Part shown: positions 18,154 to 26,735 of the stretch, in pieces
Position numbering within the stretch: the first letter of the stretch is position 1
How the letters are laid out: every line of letters begins with the position of its first letter
NCBI GenBank assembly: GCA_018969405.1
Contig: JAGWYK010000003.1
Span: 56,001 to 103,666, forward strand
Reading direction: 5' to 3'
DNA: 47,666 bases
Origin: Acidobacteriota bacterium
GTDB lineage: Bacteria; Actinomycetota; Acidimicrobiia; Acidimicrobiales; Acidimicrobilacustridaceae
Notes under the pieces: generated by a model
What the model saw: only the letters and a program-made list of their open reading frames with translations
What the model was told of the DNA's origin: nothing
Databases searched by the model: none
Program-made: the position numbers and the translations under genes

Positions 18154-19296
18154 TCAGTAGACGATGACGCCGCGGATGTTGATGCCGTCGCGCATGTCCT
18201 GGTAGCCCTGATTGATCTGGTCGAGGGTGTAGGTGCGGGTGACCAGCTCGTCGAGCTTGAGTTTGCCGCTGCGGTAGAGGCTCAGCAGCTTCGGGATGTC
18301 GTAGCGCGGGTTGGCGGAGCCGAAGATGGTTCCGACCAAGGACTTCTGCTGCATGGCGAACATGAACAGGTTGAGCTGCACGTCGTTCTCGTTCATGTTG
18401 GCCACTGCGGTGAACACGAGCTTGCCGCCCTTGCCGACCATGCCCATGTAGGTCTCGACATCGGCGCCCTTGCCCTCGCCGACGGTGACGATCACCTTGT
18501 CGGCGTTGCGGCCCCAGGTCAGCTCACCGAGCAGCGCCTGCGCCTCCTCGACGGTGGCGGCGGTGTGGGTGGCACCGAACCGCTGCGCCTGCTCCCGCTT
18601 GAACTCCACCGGATCGAGGGCGATGACATGGCGGGCGCCGGCCATCGCCGCTCCCTGCACCGCGTTCATGCCGACGCCGCCGGTGCCGATCACGACGATG
18701 GTGTCGCCCGGCTCGGTGTCGGCGGCGTAGGTGGCCGATCCCCAGCCGGTGGTGACGCCGCAGGCCACGAGGCAGGCCTTGTCGAGGGGCAGATCGGGTT
18801 CGACCTTCACCAGTGAGTTGAGGTTCACCACCGAGTGCTCGGCGAAGGTGCCGAGGCAGCACATCGTGGCCACATCGGAGCCGTCGAGGAGGTGATGGCG
18901 GGCGGTGCCGTCGGCCTGACGACCCGACAGCAGATACGCGCCGCTGTCGCACAGGTTCTGCTGGCCCTTGGCGCACGACGGGCACCGGCCGCAGGAGGGG
19001 ACGAACGAGGTGACGACGTGGTCGCCGACGGCGAGTTCGGTGACGCCGGGGCCGACCTTCTCGACGATGCCGCCACCCTCGTGGCCGAGGATGATCGGGT
19101 ACTGCTGCCATCCGAGCATCTCCACGATCGCCGGGTCCATCGCCATGTCGCCGGTGACCATGTGCTCGTCGGAGTGGCACATGCCGCTGGCCACGAAGCG
19201 GACGAGGACCTCGTTCTCCTTCGGGTCGTCGAGCTCGATCTCCTCGATGACGTAGTCGGTGTGGGGGGCGTACAGCACAGCGGCCCGAGTTCTCAT
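18154..19296 (-). CDS. NDMA-dependent (mycofactocin-type) alcohol dehydrogenase
   Basis: A 380-residue zinc-dependent medium-chain dehydrogenase. The catalytic zinc site is in SGMCHSDEH and GHEGGGIVEKVG; the structural zinc site is the cysteine lobe CGRCPSCAKGQQNLC. The Rossmann motif is VIGTGGVGMNAVQ. The layout (GDMAMDPAIVEMLGWQQYPIILGHEG) matches the Rxyl_3153-type NDMA-dependent dehydrogenases, in which NAD stays bound and mycofactocin is thought to reoxidise it. Substrate is likely an alcohol produced by oxidation of a lipid, sterol or xenobiotic. The start has an AAGGGGA site. It is divergent from the nitronate monooxygenase and P450 genes. No mycofactocin synthesis genes (mftA-F) occur in the window. 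Confidence 0.88.
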   Translation of the reverse strand: MRTRAAVLYAPHTDYVIEEIELDDPKENEVLVRFVASGMCHSDEHMVTGDMAMDPAIVEMLGWQQYPIILGHEGGGIVEKVGPGVTELAVGDHVVTSFVPSCGRCPSCAKGQQNLCDSGAYLLSGRQADGTARHHLLDGSDVATMCCLGTFAEHSVVNLNSLVKVEPDLPLDKACLVACGVTTGWGSATYAADTEPGDTIVVIGTGGVGMNAVQGAAMAGARHVIALDPVEFKREQAQRFGATHTAATVEEAQALLGELTWGRNADKVIVTVGEGKGADVETYMGMVGKGGKLVFTAVANMNENDVQLNLFMFAMQQKSLVGTIFGSANPRYDIPKLLSLYRSGKLKLDELVTRTYTLDQINQGYQDMRDGINIRGVIVY

Positions 19297-19530
19297 TGGT
19301 TCCCCTTTTCGGATGGTGCCGCGCCCGGTCAGCGCGATTTCGACAATCTAGGCGTCGCGCACGGGGTCCCGGACATGGTGTCGCCGGGGTCCTCCTCTCA
19401 TGTGACACTAGATCCACAAATCATCGAGTTATGTAGTATGTTCCGGAGGCGCGCCGGGTCCATCACCGCGACCACTGCTCGCAGCACCCCACACATCATG
19501 GCGGGAGTCGCCCGCAGCTGAGGAGGCATC
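19297..19530. promoter_or_regulatory. Divergent intergenic promoter region
   Basis: This 234-bp gap separates the alcohol dehydrogenase (left) and nitronate monooxygenase (right). It contains the most AT-rich stretch around here (19,401-19,442). Candidate -10 boxes are TAGATT on the minus strand (19345-19350) and TAGTAT on the plus strand (19434-19439). GAGGAGG stands just before the ATG at 19531. No clear operator palindrome was found. No gene is hidden in the gap. Confidence 0.4.
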
Positions 19531-20655
19531 ATGCGCACCCCGATCGCCGACCGACTGGGCATCGAGTTCCCGATCTTCGCCTTCTCCCACTGCCGTGATG
19601 TCGTCGCCGCAGTCACCAACGCCGGTGGGTTCGGCGTGCTCGGCGCGCTCGCCTTCAGCCCCGAACAGCTCGAGATCGAACTCGACTGGATCGACGCCCA
19701 TGTGCACGGTCGTCCCTATGGCGTCGACTTCGCCATGCCGGTGAACTACGTGGGCAAGGGGGGAGGGGAGGAGGCCACCTTCGAGGCCCTCGACGCCATG
19801 ATCCCCGCCGAACATCGTCGGTTCGTCGACGATCTCCTCGACCGATACGAGGTGCCCCAGCTCCCGGCGGAACTGGAGGGCGGTGCGGTGGCCGCCGCCG
19901 GTCTCGGTGTCGACGCCATGGGTCCGAGCCAGATCGAGGTCTGCCTCGCCCATCCGAACGTGCGCATGATCGTCAACGCCCTCGGTCCTCCGCCCGCCTA
20001 CGTCATCGAGCGCGCCCATGCCGCCGGGATCCTCGTCGGTGGCCTCGCCGGCTCGCGGGTTCACGCCGAGCGGCAGGTCGCCATCGGGGTGGATGTGATC
20101 GTGGCTCAGGGCACCGAGGCGGGTGGACACTGCGGTGAGATCTCCACCATGGTGCTCGTTCCCGAGGTGGTCGACGCCGTCGGACCCGATGTGCCGGTGC
20201 TGGCCGCCGGGGGTATCGCCACCGGGCGGCAGATGACCGCCGCCCTGGCACTCGGGGCCCAGGGGGTCTGGACCGGTTCGATGTGGTTGACCGTCGCCGA
20301 GGCCGACACCGGGCCGGCGGCGCTCGAGAACCTGCTCGCCGCCACCTCCGCCGACACGGTCCGATCGAAGGCGATGACCGGCAAGCCGGCCCGGCAGCTG
20401 CGCACGGCGTGGACCGAGGCCTGGGAGGGTCCCGACTCGCCGGGAACGCTGCCCATGCCGCTGCAGGGGATCCTCCACCAGGAGGCCGGGCGCCGCACCC
20501 AACGAGCCGGAACCCGCGAGCTCATCGGCTTCCCGGTGGGTCAGATCGTCGGCCGCATGAACCGTGTGCGACCCAGCCGCGATCTGATCCTCGAGATGGT
20601 CGAGGAATGGATCGACACCACCGGACGCCTGCAGTCGCTGCTGGGCGAGGACTGA
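19531..20655 (+). CDS. Nitronate monooxygenase (2-nitropropane dioxygenase) family
   Basis: A 374-residue FMN-dependent TIM-barrel enzyme. The N-terminus is TPIADRLGIEFPIFAFSHCRD, with a glycine-rich NAGGFGVLGA loop. The FMN phosphate site is QGTEAGGHCGE and LAAGGIATG. Members oxidise alkyl nitronates; many act on other substrates. The enzyme probably works with the P450 gene 13 nt downstream. The ATG has a strong AGGAGG. The family is often found in steroid and aliphatic degradation clusters of actinobacteria. Confidence 0.88.
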   Translation: MRTPIADRLGIEFPIFAFSHCRDVVAAVTNAGGFGVLGALAFSPEQLEIELDWIDAHVHGRPYGVDFAMPVNYVGKGGGEEATFEALDAMIPAEHRRFVDDLLDRYEVPQLPAELEGGAVAAAGLGVDAMGPSQIEVCLAHPNVRMIVNALGPPPAYVIERAHAAGILVGGLAGSRVHAERQVAIGVDVIVAQGTEAGGHCGEISTMVLVPEVVDAVGPDVPVLAAGGIATGRQMTAALALGAQGVWTGSMWLTVAEADTGPAALENLLAATSADTVRSKAMTGKPARQLRTAWTEAWEGPDSPGTLPMPLQGILHQEAGRRTQRAGTRELIGFPVGQIVGRMNRVRPSRDLILEMVEEWIDTTGRLQSLLGED

Positions 20656-20668
20656 ACGAGGAGCAACC

Positions 20669-21913
20669 ATGACCACTGTCGACAGTGCCCGGACCGAGGC
20701 GCCGGCCCTCTACGACCCCGCCACCTACGCCACCGGTGTGCCCCACGACTACTACCGGTGGCTGCGTGACAACGAACCGGTCGCCCATCTCGATCATCCG
20801 ACCTATCCGAACGGGTACTGGGTCGTCACCCGTCATGCCGATGTGCAGCAGGTGTCGCGCGACTCCACCACCTTCCGCAACGCTCCCGATCCGTTCGTCG
20901 ACGACGGGGTCATGGCCAACGATGGTTCGGCCGGCACCTCGGAGCTGCTGATCAGCAAGGACGCGCCGGAGCACATCAAGCTGCGCAAACTCATCAACAA
21001 GGGGTTCACGCCGCGTCGCGTCGCCGAGCTGAGCGATCGACTCCGGGCCCGCACCGATGCCATCATCGATGGCTTGGCCGATCGGGACAGTGCCGACCTC
21101 GTGCACGACCTCGCGCTGTGGCTTCCGCTGCATGTCATCGCCGACATGGTCGGGGTGCCCGAGGAGGATCGGGCGCAGGTGTTCGAGTGGACCGAGAAGA
21201 CCTTCGGATTCGATCCCGACGTCACGCCCGAGGAGCGCGGTCAGGCCACCATGGACATGTTCATGTACGCCGATGCCATGTGCGCCGAGCGCGAGAACAC
21301 ACCCCGCGACGACCTCATGAGTGTGCTGCTGCATGCGGAGGTCGATGGCGAACAGCTCACCCGGTTCCAGATCGAGGTCTTCTTCATGCTGTTGCAGAAC
21401 GCCGGCAGTGAGACCACCCGCAACCTGATCACCACCGGCACCCTCGCGCTGCTGCAGCATCCGGAGCAGATGGCGATCGTCTCCGGGGATCTCGACACCC
21501 TCCCCGGGGCCATCGAGGAGCTGCTGCGCTTCACCACTCCGGTCATCCACTTCACCCGCACCGCGAACGTCGACACCGAGATCGGTGGACAGCGCATCGG
21601 TGCGGGCGAGCGGGTGCTGATGGTCTACGCATCGGCCAATCGCGATGAACGGGCCTTCGTGGAGCCCGATCAGCTCGATGTGCTCCGATCGCCCAACGAT
21701 CATGTGGCCTTCGGTGCCGGTGGTCCGCATTTCTGTCTCGGTGCGAATCTCGCCCGGCTCGAGGGTCGGATCATGTTCGAGCAGATCCTCACGCGCTTCG
21801 AGGGACTTCGGGTCGATGGCGATCCCACGGAGTTCCCACGGGTGCACTCCAACCTCATCGACGGATTCGCCGAGCTCCCCATCGCCTGGGACCGCATCCG
21901 CCCGGCACGCTGA
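20669..21913 (+). CDS. Cytochrome P450
   Basis: A 414-residue soluble bacterial P450. The I-helix oxygen-activation motif is NAGSETTRN, the K-helix ExxR is EELLR, and the heme ligand is C356 in FGAGGPHFCLGANLAR. Length is normal. It belongs to the CYP families common in actinobacterial catabolism of sterols, terpenes and alkyl chains, but the CYP family number cannot be set from sequence reading alone. It needs a ferredoxin and reductase; none is adjacent. The start is 13 nt after the nitronate monooxygenase stop and has GAGGAGC. Confidence 0.93.
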   Translation: MTTVDSARTEAPALYDPATYATGVPHDYYRWLRDNEPVAHLDHPTYPNGYWVVTRHADVQQVSRDSTTFRNAPDPFVDDGVMANDGSAGTSELLISKDAPEHIKLRKLINKGFTPRRVAELSDRLRARTDAIIDGLADRDSADLVHDLALWLPLHVIADMVGVPEEDRAQVFEWTEKTFGFDPDVTPEERGQATMDMFMYADAMCAERENTPRDDLMSVLLHAEVDGEQLTRFQIEVFFMLLQNAGSETTRNLITTGTLALLQHPEQMAIVSGDLDTLPGAIEELLRFTTPVIHFTRTANVDTEIGGQRIGAGERVLMVYASANRDERAFVEPDQLDVLRSPNDHVAFGAGGPHFCLGANLARLEGRIMFEQILTRFEGLRVDGDPTEFPRVHSNLIDGFAELPIAWDRIRPAR

Positions 21914-21946
21914 CCCTGCCTCCTCGTCGTCCCACCTGCTGATCCC

Positions 21947-21984
21947 GCCCGGGCACCGCTCCGGTCATGGAGCGGCACCCGGGC
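21947..21984. terminator. Strong hairpin between P450 and yceI
   Basis: Arms 21947-21962 and 21969-21984 (16 nt each, two mismatches) enclose a 6-nt loop. The hairpin lies between the convergent P450 and YceI genes. It is very GC rich with no U-tract and may stop both transcripts. Confidence 0.55.
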
Positions 21985-21995
21985 GAGCGGGATGA

Positions 21996-22544
21996 TCAGG
22001 CGCGCACGGCCTGCACGTCGAGCTGGATCTTGACGGTCTCGCCGACCAGCAGTGAGCCGTTGTCGAGGGCGACCTGGAACTCGAGGCCGAACTCGCGCCG
22101 ATCGATCTCGCCGGAGGCGGTGAAGCCGACACGGGTGCCGCCCCACGGGTCGGGGCTCACGCCCTCGAACTCGAGGTCGAGCTCGACCGGGCGGGTGACA
22201 CCGCGGATCGTGAGGTCACCGGTGAGGACGAACTCGGCGCCGCGCTCGGAGCCGCGGATGCCGGTGCTGACGAAGGTCATCGTGGGATGGTTCTCGACGT
22301 CGAAGAAGTCCGCCGAGCGGAGGTGGGTGTCGCGGCCCTCTTCGCCGGTGTCGACCGAGGCCATCTCGATGGAGGCTTCGACGCTGCTGCGCAGCGGGTC
22401 CTCGGCGATGGTCAGGGCGCCGGTCACGGCGCCGAAGCGTCCCCGGACCTTGGTGATCATGAGATGGCGGGCGGTGAAGCCGACGGTGGTGTGGGCGGTG
22501 TCGATGGTCCAGACGCCGGGGGTGAGGTCGTCGAGTGCGGGCAT
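21996..22544 (-). CDS. YceI-family protein
   Basis: A 182-residue lipocalin-like beta-barrel protein. The pattern WTIDTAHTTVGFTARHLMITKVRGRF and the later FDVENHPTMTFVST identify the family, which binds polyprenyl or fatty-chain ligands. It has no signal peptide, unlike the periplasmic E. coli YceI, so it would act in the cytoplasm. ATG 22544 has AGGAAG upstream; a longer frame to 22592 runs into the promoter. Its promoter and that of marR overlap and share two palindromes, so MarR probably controls it. Confidence 0.92.
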   Translation of the reverse strand: MPALDDLTPGVWTIDTAHTTVGFTARHLMITKVRGRFGAVTGALTIAEDPLRSSVEASIEMASVDTGEEGRDTHLRSADFFDVENHPTMTFVSTGIRGSERGAEFVLTGDLTIRGVTRPVELDLEFEGVSPDPWGGTRVGFTASGEIDRREFGLEFQVALDNGSLLVGETVKIQLDVQAVRA

Positions 22545-22579
22545 GTGCGCTTCCTGTTCCTGTGAGTGACGGATACTTC

Positions 22580-22620
22580 CTTGCGTCCGCAAGTATTACC
22601 CGAGATCCTTGCGATTGCAA
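22580..22620. promoter_or_regulatory. Twin palindromic operators between yceI and marR
   Basis: Two copies of TTGC-N4-GCAA occur at 22581-22592 (extended to CTTGCGTCCGCAAG, 22580-22593) and 22609-22620, 28 bp start to start. On the minus strand, TTGCAA (22615-22620) and TAATAC (22593-22598) form a -35/-10 pair with a 16-bp spacer for yceI, so the operators cover it. The marR -10 TACGAT lies just downstream of site 2. Confidence 0.75.
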
Positions 22621-22640
22621 CCTTCTGCGCCGGTCAAGGG

Positions 22641-22646
22641 TACGAT
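22641..22646 (+). promoter_or_regulatory. Probable -10 box, leaderless marR
   Basis: TACGAT ends 6 nt before the ATG at 22653, pointing to a leaderless transcript. Operator site 2 lies about 20 bp upstream, where it would block RNA polymerase, consistent with autoregulation. Confidence 0.45.
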
Positions 22647-22652
22647 GGGGCC

Positions 22653-23123
22653 ATGACGGAGTGGCTCGACGAGGTGGAGATGGCGGCCTGGCGCGGCTTC
22701 GTCGACGTCTCCGCCGGTGTGTCCGGAGCGCTCGAGGCGGAGCTGCTCGAGTCCCATGGCATCACCACGGGCGACTACGGAGTGCTGGCCCGCCTCTCGG
22801 AGGTGGACGATGCCCGGATGCGCATGTGCGATCTCGCGGCGGCCATGCATCTGTCGCCCTCCGGCCTGACCCGTCGCGTCGACGGTCTGGTGCGCCGCGG
22901 CCTGGTGCGGCGCGAGCCCTCCTCCGATGACCGTCGGGTGATGCTGGCGGTGCTCACCAGCGACGGCCGATCGTTCCTCGAGGCGGTGGCCCCGCTCCAT
23001 GTGGACGGCGTGCGACGGCACTTCCTGAGCCGGTTGTCGCGCTCGCAGCTGCGAGAGCTGGCTTCGGCGTTCCGGGACATCCAGGCGGGATTCGGATCCG
23101 TCGCCCGGGGTCGGCCGGCCTGA
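22653..23123 (+). CDS. MarR-family transcriptional regulator
   Basis: A 156-residue dimeric winged-helix regulator. The DNA-binding domain (about residues 40-110) has the recognition helix near LSPSGLTRRVDGLVRRGLV and the wing tip with DDRRVML. Flanking helices form the dimer interface. It is divergent from yceI, whose promoter carries two palindromes that this protein likely binds to repress both genes until a ligand (perhaps an oxidant or phenolic compound) is present. ATG 22653 gives the standard length; upstream frame would cross the operators. Confidence 0.88.
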   Translation: MTEWLDEVEMAAWRGFVDVSAGVSGALEAELLESHGITTGDYGVLARLSEVDDARMRMCDLAAAMHLSPSGLTRRVDGLVRRGLVRREPSSDDRRVMLAVLTSDGRSFLEAVAPLHVDGVRRHFLSRLSRSQLRELASAFRDIQAGFGSVARGRPA

Positions 23124-23126
23124 CCC

Positions 23127-25451
23127 TCACTCGAACCGGGCGCCCATCTTCCTGAGGATGCCCACGAGGTCCTCAGGAGTGCCCGGCGGTGGCGCGCCGG
23201 GGGTGTAGGTGACCGGGCCCTGCTCACCGGTGTACGGGAACGAGCCGTGGGTCAGGTGTCGGTCCCACCACACCGGCGATCGTGGATCGCGGCCGACGGT
23301 GATGCCCTCGAACGGTGACATGCCGTAGAGCATCGGCACCTCATGCTGCGCCTCCATCACGGTGCCGTCCACGGTGAGGGTCATGCGCCAGAGGTTGTTC
23401 CCGATGCAGTCGAAGTCGGCGCGCAGCTCATGGGGGCCGGTCGCGAGCGCCGGTCCGCTGATGGTGGCGAGGTGACCGCGCCCGTCGTTGTGCAGGAGCA
23501 GCGGCACGCCGCCCTCGACGATGTAGAGCGCATACCCGCCGCTCTGATCGCCATGGGCGACGACCGTGCCGATGTCGCCCTCGCCGATGGTGACGGGGGC
23601 CACGAACGAGAAGGACCGGATGTAGATGAGCTGCGCCGCCCGCCAGCGTTCGAGGGTGGGCGTGCCCGGCCAGATGGTGAGGGGCTGCTGCACGACCTCG
23701 ACCTGGGGCGGTCGGATGACGTACTTGAGGCCGGTGCCCTCGTCGAGCGGGAAGATCTGGGTGTTCCAGGCGGCGTCCTCCCAGGCCCTCGCCATCTCGG
23801 CGAGCCGCTCGGGCTCCAGCGTGGCGAGGTCGCGCAGCTCGGTGCGGTCGTCGACGAGGTGGTAGAGCTCCCATTCGGAATCGTCGAACGGCGTGAACGG
23901 CTGGTGCAGCGACACGATCTCCCAGCCGTCGCGGTAGAACCCACGATGACCGATCATCTCGTAGACGGCCTCGGTCCGTTGGGCCGGAGCGTCGGCCGAT
24001 GCGAGCACCGGGACCATGCTCGATCCGGTCATGGGTCGCACCGGCGCGCCATGGCGGGTGGTGGGCGCCGTGATGCCGATGAGCTCGAGCAGGGTCGGAG
24101 TCAGGTCGCTGATGTGGGCGTACTGCCGCCGCCGCCCTGCGGGCTCGATGGAACCGGCCGGCCAGGAGAACAGGAACGGAACCGTGTGGCCCCCGGCGTG
24201 GGTGTTGATCTTGTAGAGGCGGAAGGGGGTGTTGCCGGCCATGGCCCACCCGCGCGGGTAGTGCGGTGAGCTCTGGGGGCCGCCGATGAGGTCGATGCGT
24301 TCGGTGTCGGTGTCGAGGTCGTCGCCGGCCAGCAGATGCACCATGTACGAGGTGGTGCCGACCATCTCTCCCTCGCGAGAGGCACCGTTGTCGGAGGTGA
24401 ACACCACGATGGTGTTGTCGAGCTCACCGAGCTGCTCGATGGCGTCGAGCAGTCGGCCGGTGTTCTCGTCGACGTTGGCCACCATGGCCGCGAAGACCTC
24501 CATGTAGCGCGGGAACAGGGCGCGCTCACGATCGGTGAGGTCCTCCCAGGCCAGCACATCGTTGCCGGGCTCGTGGTTGCGGGGCGCCAGTTCGACGGTG
24601 TCCTCGATGATCCCGAGTTCGCGCTGACGCCGGAACCGGGCGGCGCGGAGCTCGTCCCATCCGGCGTCGTACCGACCGGCCTGAGCGGCGATGTCGGCGG
24701 CCTTGGCGTGCAGCGGCGCATGCACCGCGCCATGGGCGACGTAGAGCATGAACGGACGGCGAGGAGCGTTGGCCCGGCCCGAGCGGATCATGGCGATGGC
24801 CTGATCGGTCAGATCGTCGGTGAGGAAGTAGCCCTCCGGGTAGGTGTCGACCTCCACGGGGCTGTTGTCACGGATGAGGCGGTGCGGGTGGTGGAGATTG
24901 GTGAAGCCGTCGAGGAATCCGTAGAACTGGTCGAAGCCGCGCTGCAGCGGCCAGGAGTGTCGCGGACCGGCGTCGGACTGGTCGGAGTCCTTGGCCAGAT
25001 GCCATTTTCCGGCCATGTAGGTGGCGTAGCCGTTGGCCCGGAGGATCTCCGGCAGGGTGAGCACGTCCTCGGCGAGCTCCATGGCGTAGCCCGGGAATCC
25101 CGGATCGGAATGGGCCACGGTGCCGACGCCGGCGGCATGGGGTTCCATGCCGGTCAGGAACGCGGCGCGGGTGGGGGAGCACATCGGGGTGGAGTGGAAG
25201 TCGGTGAACTGCACCCCCCGGGCCGCAAGTCGGTCGATGTTGGGCGTGGGGATCTCGCTGCCGTAGCACCCGAGGTCGGCGTACCCCAGATCGTCGACGA
25301 GGATGACCACGATGTTGGGAGCACCCTCGGGGGCAGTGGGCCGCGGCGGCCACCAGGACTCCGAGGCGCCGAACACCCGCCCGACGGTGCCCTCGAACCC
25401 CGGATAGGTGCGACGTCCACTCCGATCATCCCGATCGGTCACGTTGTCCAT
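23127..25451 (-). CDS. Arylsulfatase (type I, formylglycine-dependent)
   Basis: A 774-residue sulfatase of the alkaline phosphatase superfamily. Metal ligands D53-D54 (LVDDLGYADLG) precede the sulfatase signature with C91 in CSPTR, to be oxidised to formylglycine. HSTPMCSPTRAAFLTG and a later FTSDNGASREG (Asp-Asn metal pair) complete the active site. There is no signal peptide, so it would act in the cytoplasm unless exported by another route. The last 200 residues form a beta-rich extension (roughly 560-774). Substrate is unknown. The start has a GGGAGG site. No formylglycine-generating enzyme gene is nearby. Confidence 0.92.
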   Translation of the reverse strand: MDNVTDRDDRSGRRTYPGFEGTVGRVFGASESWWPPRPTAPEGAPNIVVILVDDLGYADLGCYGSEIPTPNIDRLAARGVQFTDFHSTPMCSPTRAAFLTGMEPHAAGVGTVAHSDPGFPGYAMELAEDVLTLPEILRANGYATYMAGKWHLAKDSDQSDAGPRHSWPLQRGFDQFYGFLDGFTNLHHPHRLIRDNSPVEVDTYPEGYFLTDDLTDQAIAMIRSGRANAPRRPFMLYVAHGAVHAPLHAKAADIAAQAGRYDAGWDELRAARFRRQRELGIIEDTVELAPRNHEPGNDVLAWEDLTDRERALFPRYMEVFAAMVANVDENTGRLLDAIEQLGELDNTIVVFTSDNGASREGEMVGTTSYMVHLLAGDDLDTDTERIDLIGGPQSSPHYPRGWAMAGNTPFRLYKINTHAGGHTVPFLFSWPAGSIEPAGRRRQYAHISDLTPTLLELIGITAPTTRHGAPVRPMTGSSMVPVLASADAPAQRTEAVYEMIGHRGFYRDGWEIVSLHQPFTPFDDSEWELYHLVDDRTELRDLATLEPERLAEMARAWEDAAWNTQIFPLDEGTGLKYVIRPPQVEVVQQPLTIWPGTPTLERWRAAQLIYIRSFSFVAPVTIGEGDIGTVVAHGDQSGGYALYIVEGGVPLLLHNDGRGHLATISGPALATGPHELRADFDCIGNNLWRMTLTVDGTVMEAQHEVPMLYGMSPFEGITVGRDPRSPVWWDRHLTHGSFPYTGEQGPVTYTPGAPPPGTPEDLVGILRKMGARFE

Positions 25452-25498
25452 CTTCCCTCCCGGCCCGCGGTGCGTACGGCGAGATTACCGGTGGTCGA

Positions 25499-26122
25499 TC
25501 AGACACCGAGCAGGAGCACGGCACCGACTCCCGACACGAGGGTGCCGATGGCGACGCGGAGCTGGGGGACGCCCCGGATCGCTCGACCGCCGAGCGCACC
25601 GCAGAGGTGCAGGGCGATCGAGGTGAGCAGGACACCGACGGCGTACAGCACGGGCGAGGCTGCGCCCGGAAGTTCGAGGCCATGGGCCTGTCCGTGGCTG
25701 ACGCCGAACAGGAACGCGAGCAACGGCAGCATGATCGCCCCGCGGCGGAGATCCACGGCACAGAGAAGCCCGAGCCCCACCACACTGGCGGCGACGAGCA
25801 CCTCATGGCCCGGCGGAGCGAAGCCCCCCATCCCCAGCACTCCACCGGCGACCATGCCGGTGAGGAACCCGATCGGTGTGAGCAGCGCCGTCCTGCGTGA
25901 GGAGGTGAGCGCGGCGACGACGCCGATGGCGAGCATGGCGAGCAGGTGGTCGATCCCGCTGATCGGGTGGACGAGGCCACTGGTCAGGCCGGAGGTGGCG
26001 CCGGGTGCCCCGGCGGAGCTGTGGGCCCATGCCGCGGACGGGGTGGCGAGCAGACCGAGGAGGCCGAGTGCGGTGAGTCCGACGAGATGGATGGAGCGGG
26101 GTCGGGAGAGCGGTGGGGTCAC
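25499..26122 (-). CDS. HupE/UreJ-like membrane protein
   Basis: A 207-residue membrane protein. An N-terminal signal-like segment ends near AAWAHSS, then comes the HupE/UreJ signature HPISGIDHLLAMLAIGVVAAL and a later HGQAHGLELPGA. About six transmembrane helices follow. The family is linked to nickel uptake for hydrogenase or urease, but no such genes lie in the window. GTG 26122 is supported by AAAGGAGGAGC directly upstream. The long frame continuing upstream is a shadow of the lipoprotein gene. Confidence 0.85.
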   Translation of the reverse strand: MTPPLSRPRSIHLVGLTALGLLGLLATPSAAWAHSSAGAPGATSGLTSGLVHPISGIDHLLAMLAIGVVAALTSSRRTALLTPIGFLTGMVAGGVLGMGGFAPPGHEVLVAASVVGLGLLCAVDLRRGAIMLPLLAFLFGVSHGQAHGLELPGAASPVLYAVGVLLTSIALHLCGALGGRAIRGVPQLRVAIGTLVSGVGAVLLLGV

Positions 26123-26174
26123 GCTCCTCCTTTCGATTCGGGTCCGATCATCGATCGGACCGTGGAGATGGGAG

Positions 26175-26729
26175 TCAGCGGCCGGTGGCGCCGGGGACCA
26201 GCGTGCCGACACTGAACCCGCCGCAGGCGGTGTACTGGGCCCGGATGACGATGGCCTGGGTGTTGTCGGGCGGATAGACGCGGATGAAGGTGGAGGCCGG
26301 GGTGCAGGTGGCCGAACCGTTGGCGCCGTTGGCGGTCTGGAGCACCGCGCTGGCCGAACCGTTCGCGGCGAGCGTGACCGTGCCGCCTTCGGCCCCTTCC
26401 CGGCTGGCGGGTTGGCCGATCTCGGTCTCGGTCTGGTCCAGCAGCGACACGCCGGGGAAGCCGCGCAGGGTGCAGGGAGTGCCACCGATGTTGACCAGCA
26501 CCAGCGGCGTGTAGAGCTGACCGGCTCCGGCGTCGGCCGGACCCAGCGAGGCCTGCAGCTGCGCCGAGGCGCAGTGGCCGGGGACCTTGGTCGAGGTGCT
26601 GGAGGCGGCGGTGGTGGAGGGGGAGGACGTGGTGGTGCTCGTCGATGCACTGGAGTCGGAGCCGCCTGAACTGCAGCCGACGGCGAGGGCGAGGACGATC
26701 AGAGCGGGGGCGAGGTGACGTCGGATCAT
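26175..26729 (-). CDS. DUF4232 lipoprotein
   Basis: A 184-residue secreted lipoprotein. The signal peptide ends with the lipobox LAVGC (C19), then a Ser/Thr-rich linker (about residues 20-48), then a DUF4232 beta-sandwich domain with CASAQLQASLGPADAG and VLVNIGGTPCTLRGFPGVS. Two pairs of cysteines in the domain could form disulphides. DUF4232 proteins are common on the surface of actinobacteria; function is unknown. The HupE-like gene follows on the same strand after 52 nt. Confidence 0.85.
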   Translation of the reverse strand: MIRRHLAPALIVLALAVGCSSGGSDSSASTSTTTSSPSTTAASSTSTKVPGHCASAQLQASLGPADAGAGQLYTPLVLVNIGGTPCTLRGFPGVSLLDQTETEIGQPASREGAEGGTVTLAANGSASAVLQTANGANGSATCTPASTFIRVYPPDNTQAIVIRAQYTACGGFSVGTLVPGATGR

Positions 26730-26735
26730 GGTCCG

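Noticed and set aside
19401-19417. TAGTGTCA (reverse strand) shared with the first palindrome at 32,253
   Set aside because: An 8-base match is expected about once by chance in this window and there is no second arm here.
24336-26669. 777-residue open frame on the plus strand
   Set aside because: It is antisense to the sulfatase, the HupE-like gene and the lipoprotein gene, each with clear motifs. The apparent protein is low-complexity.
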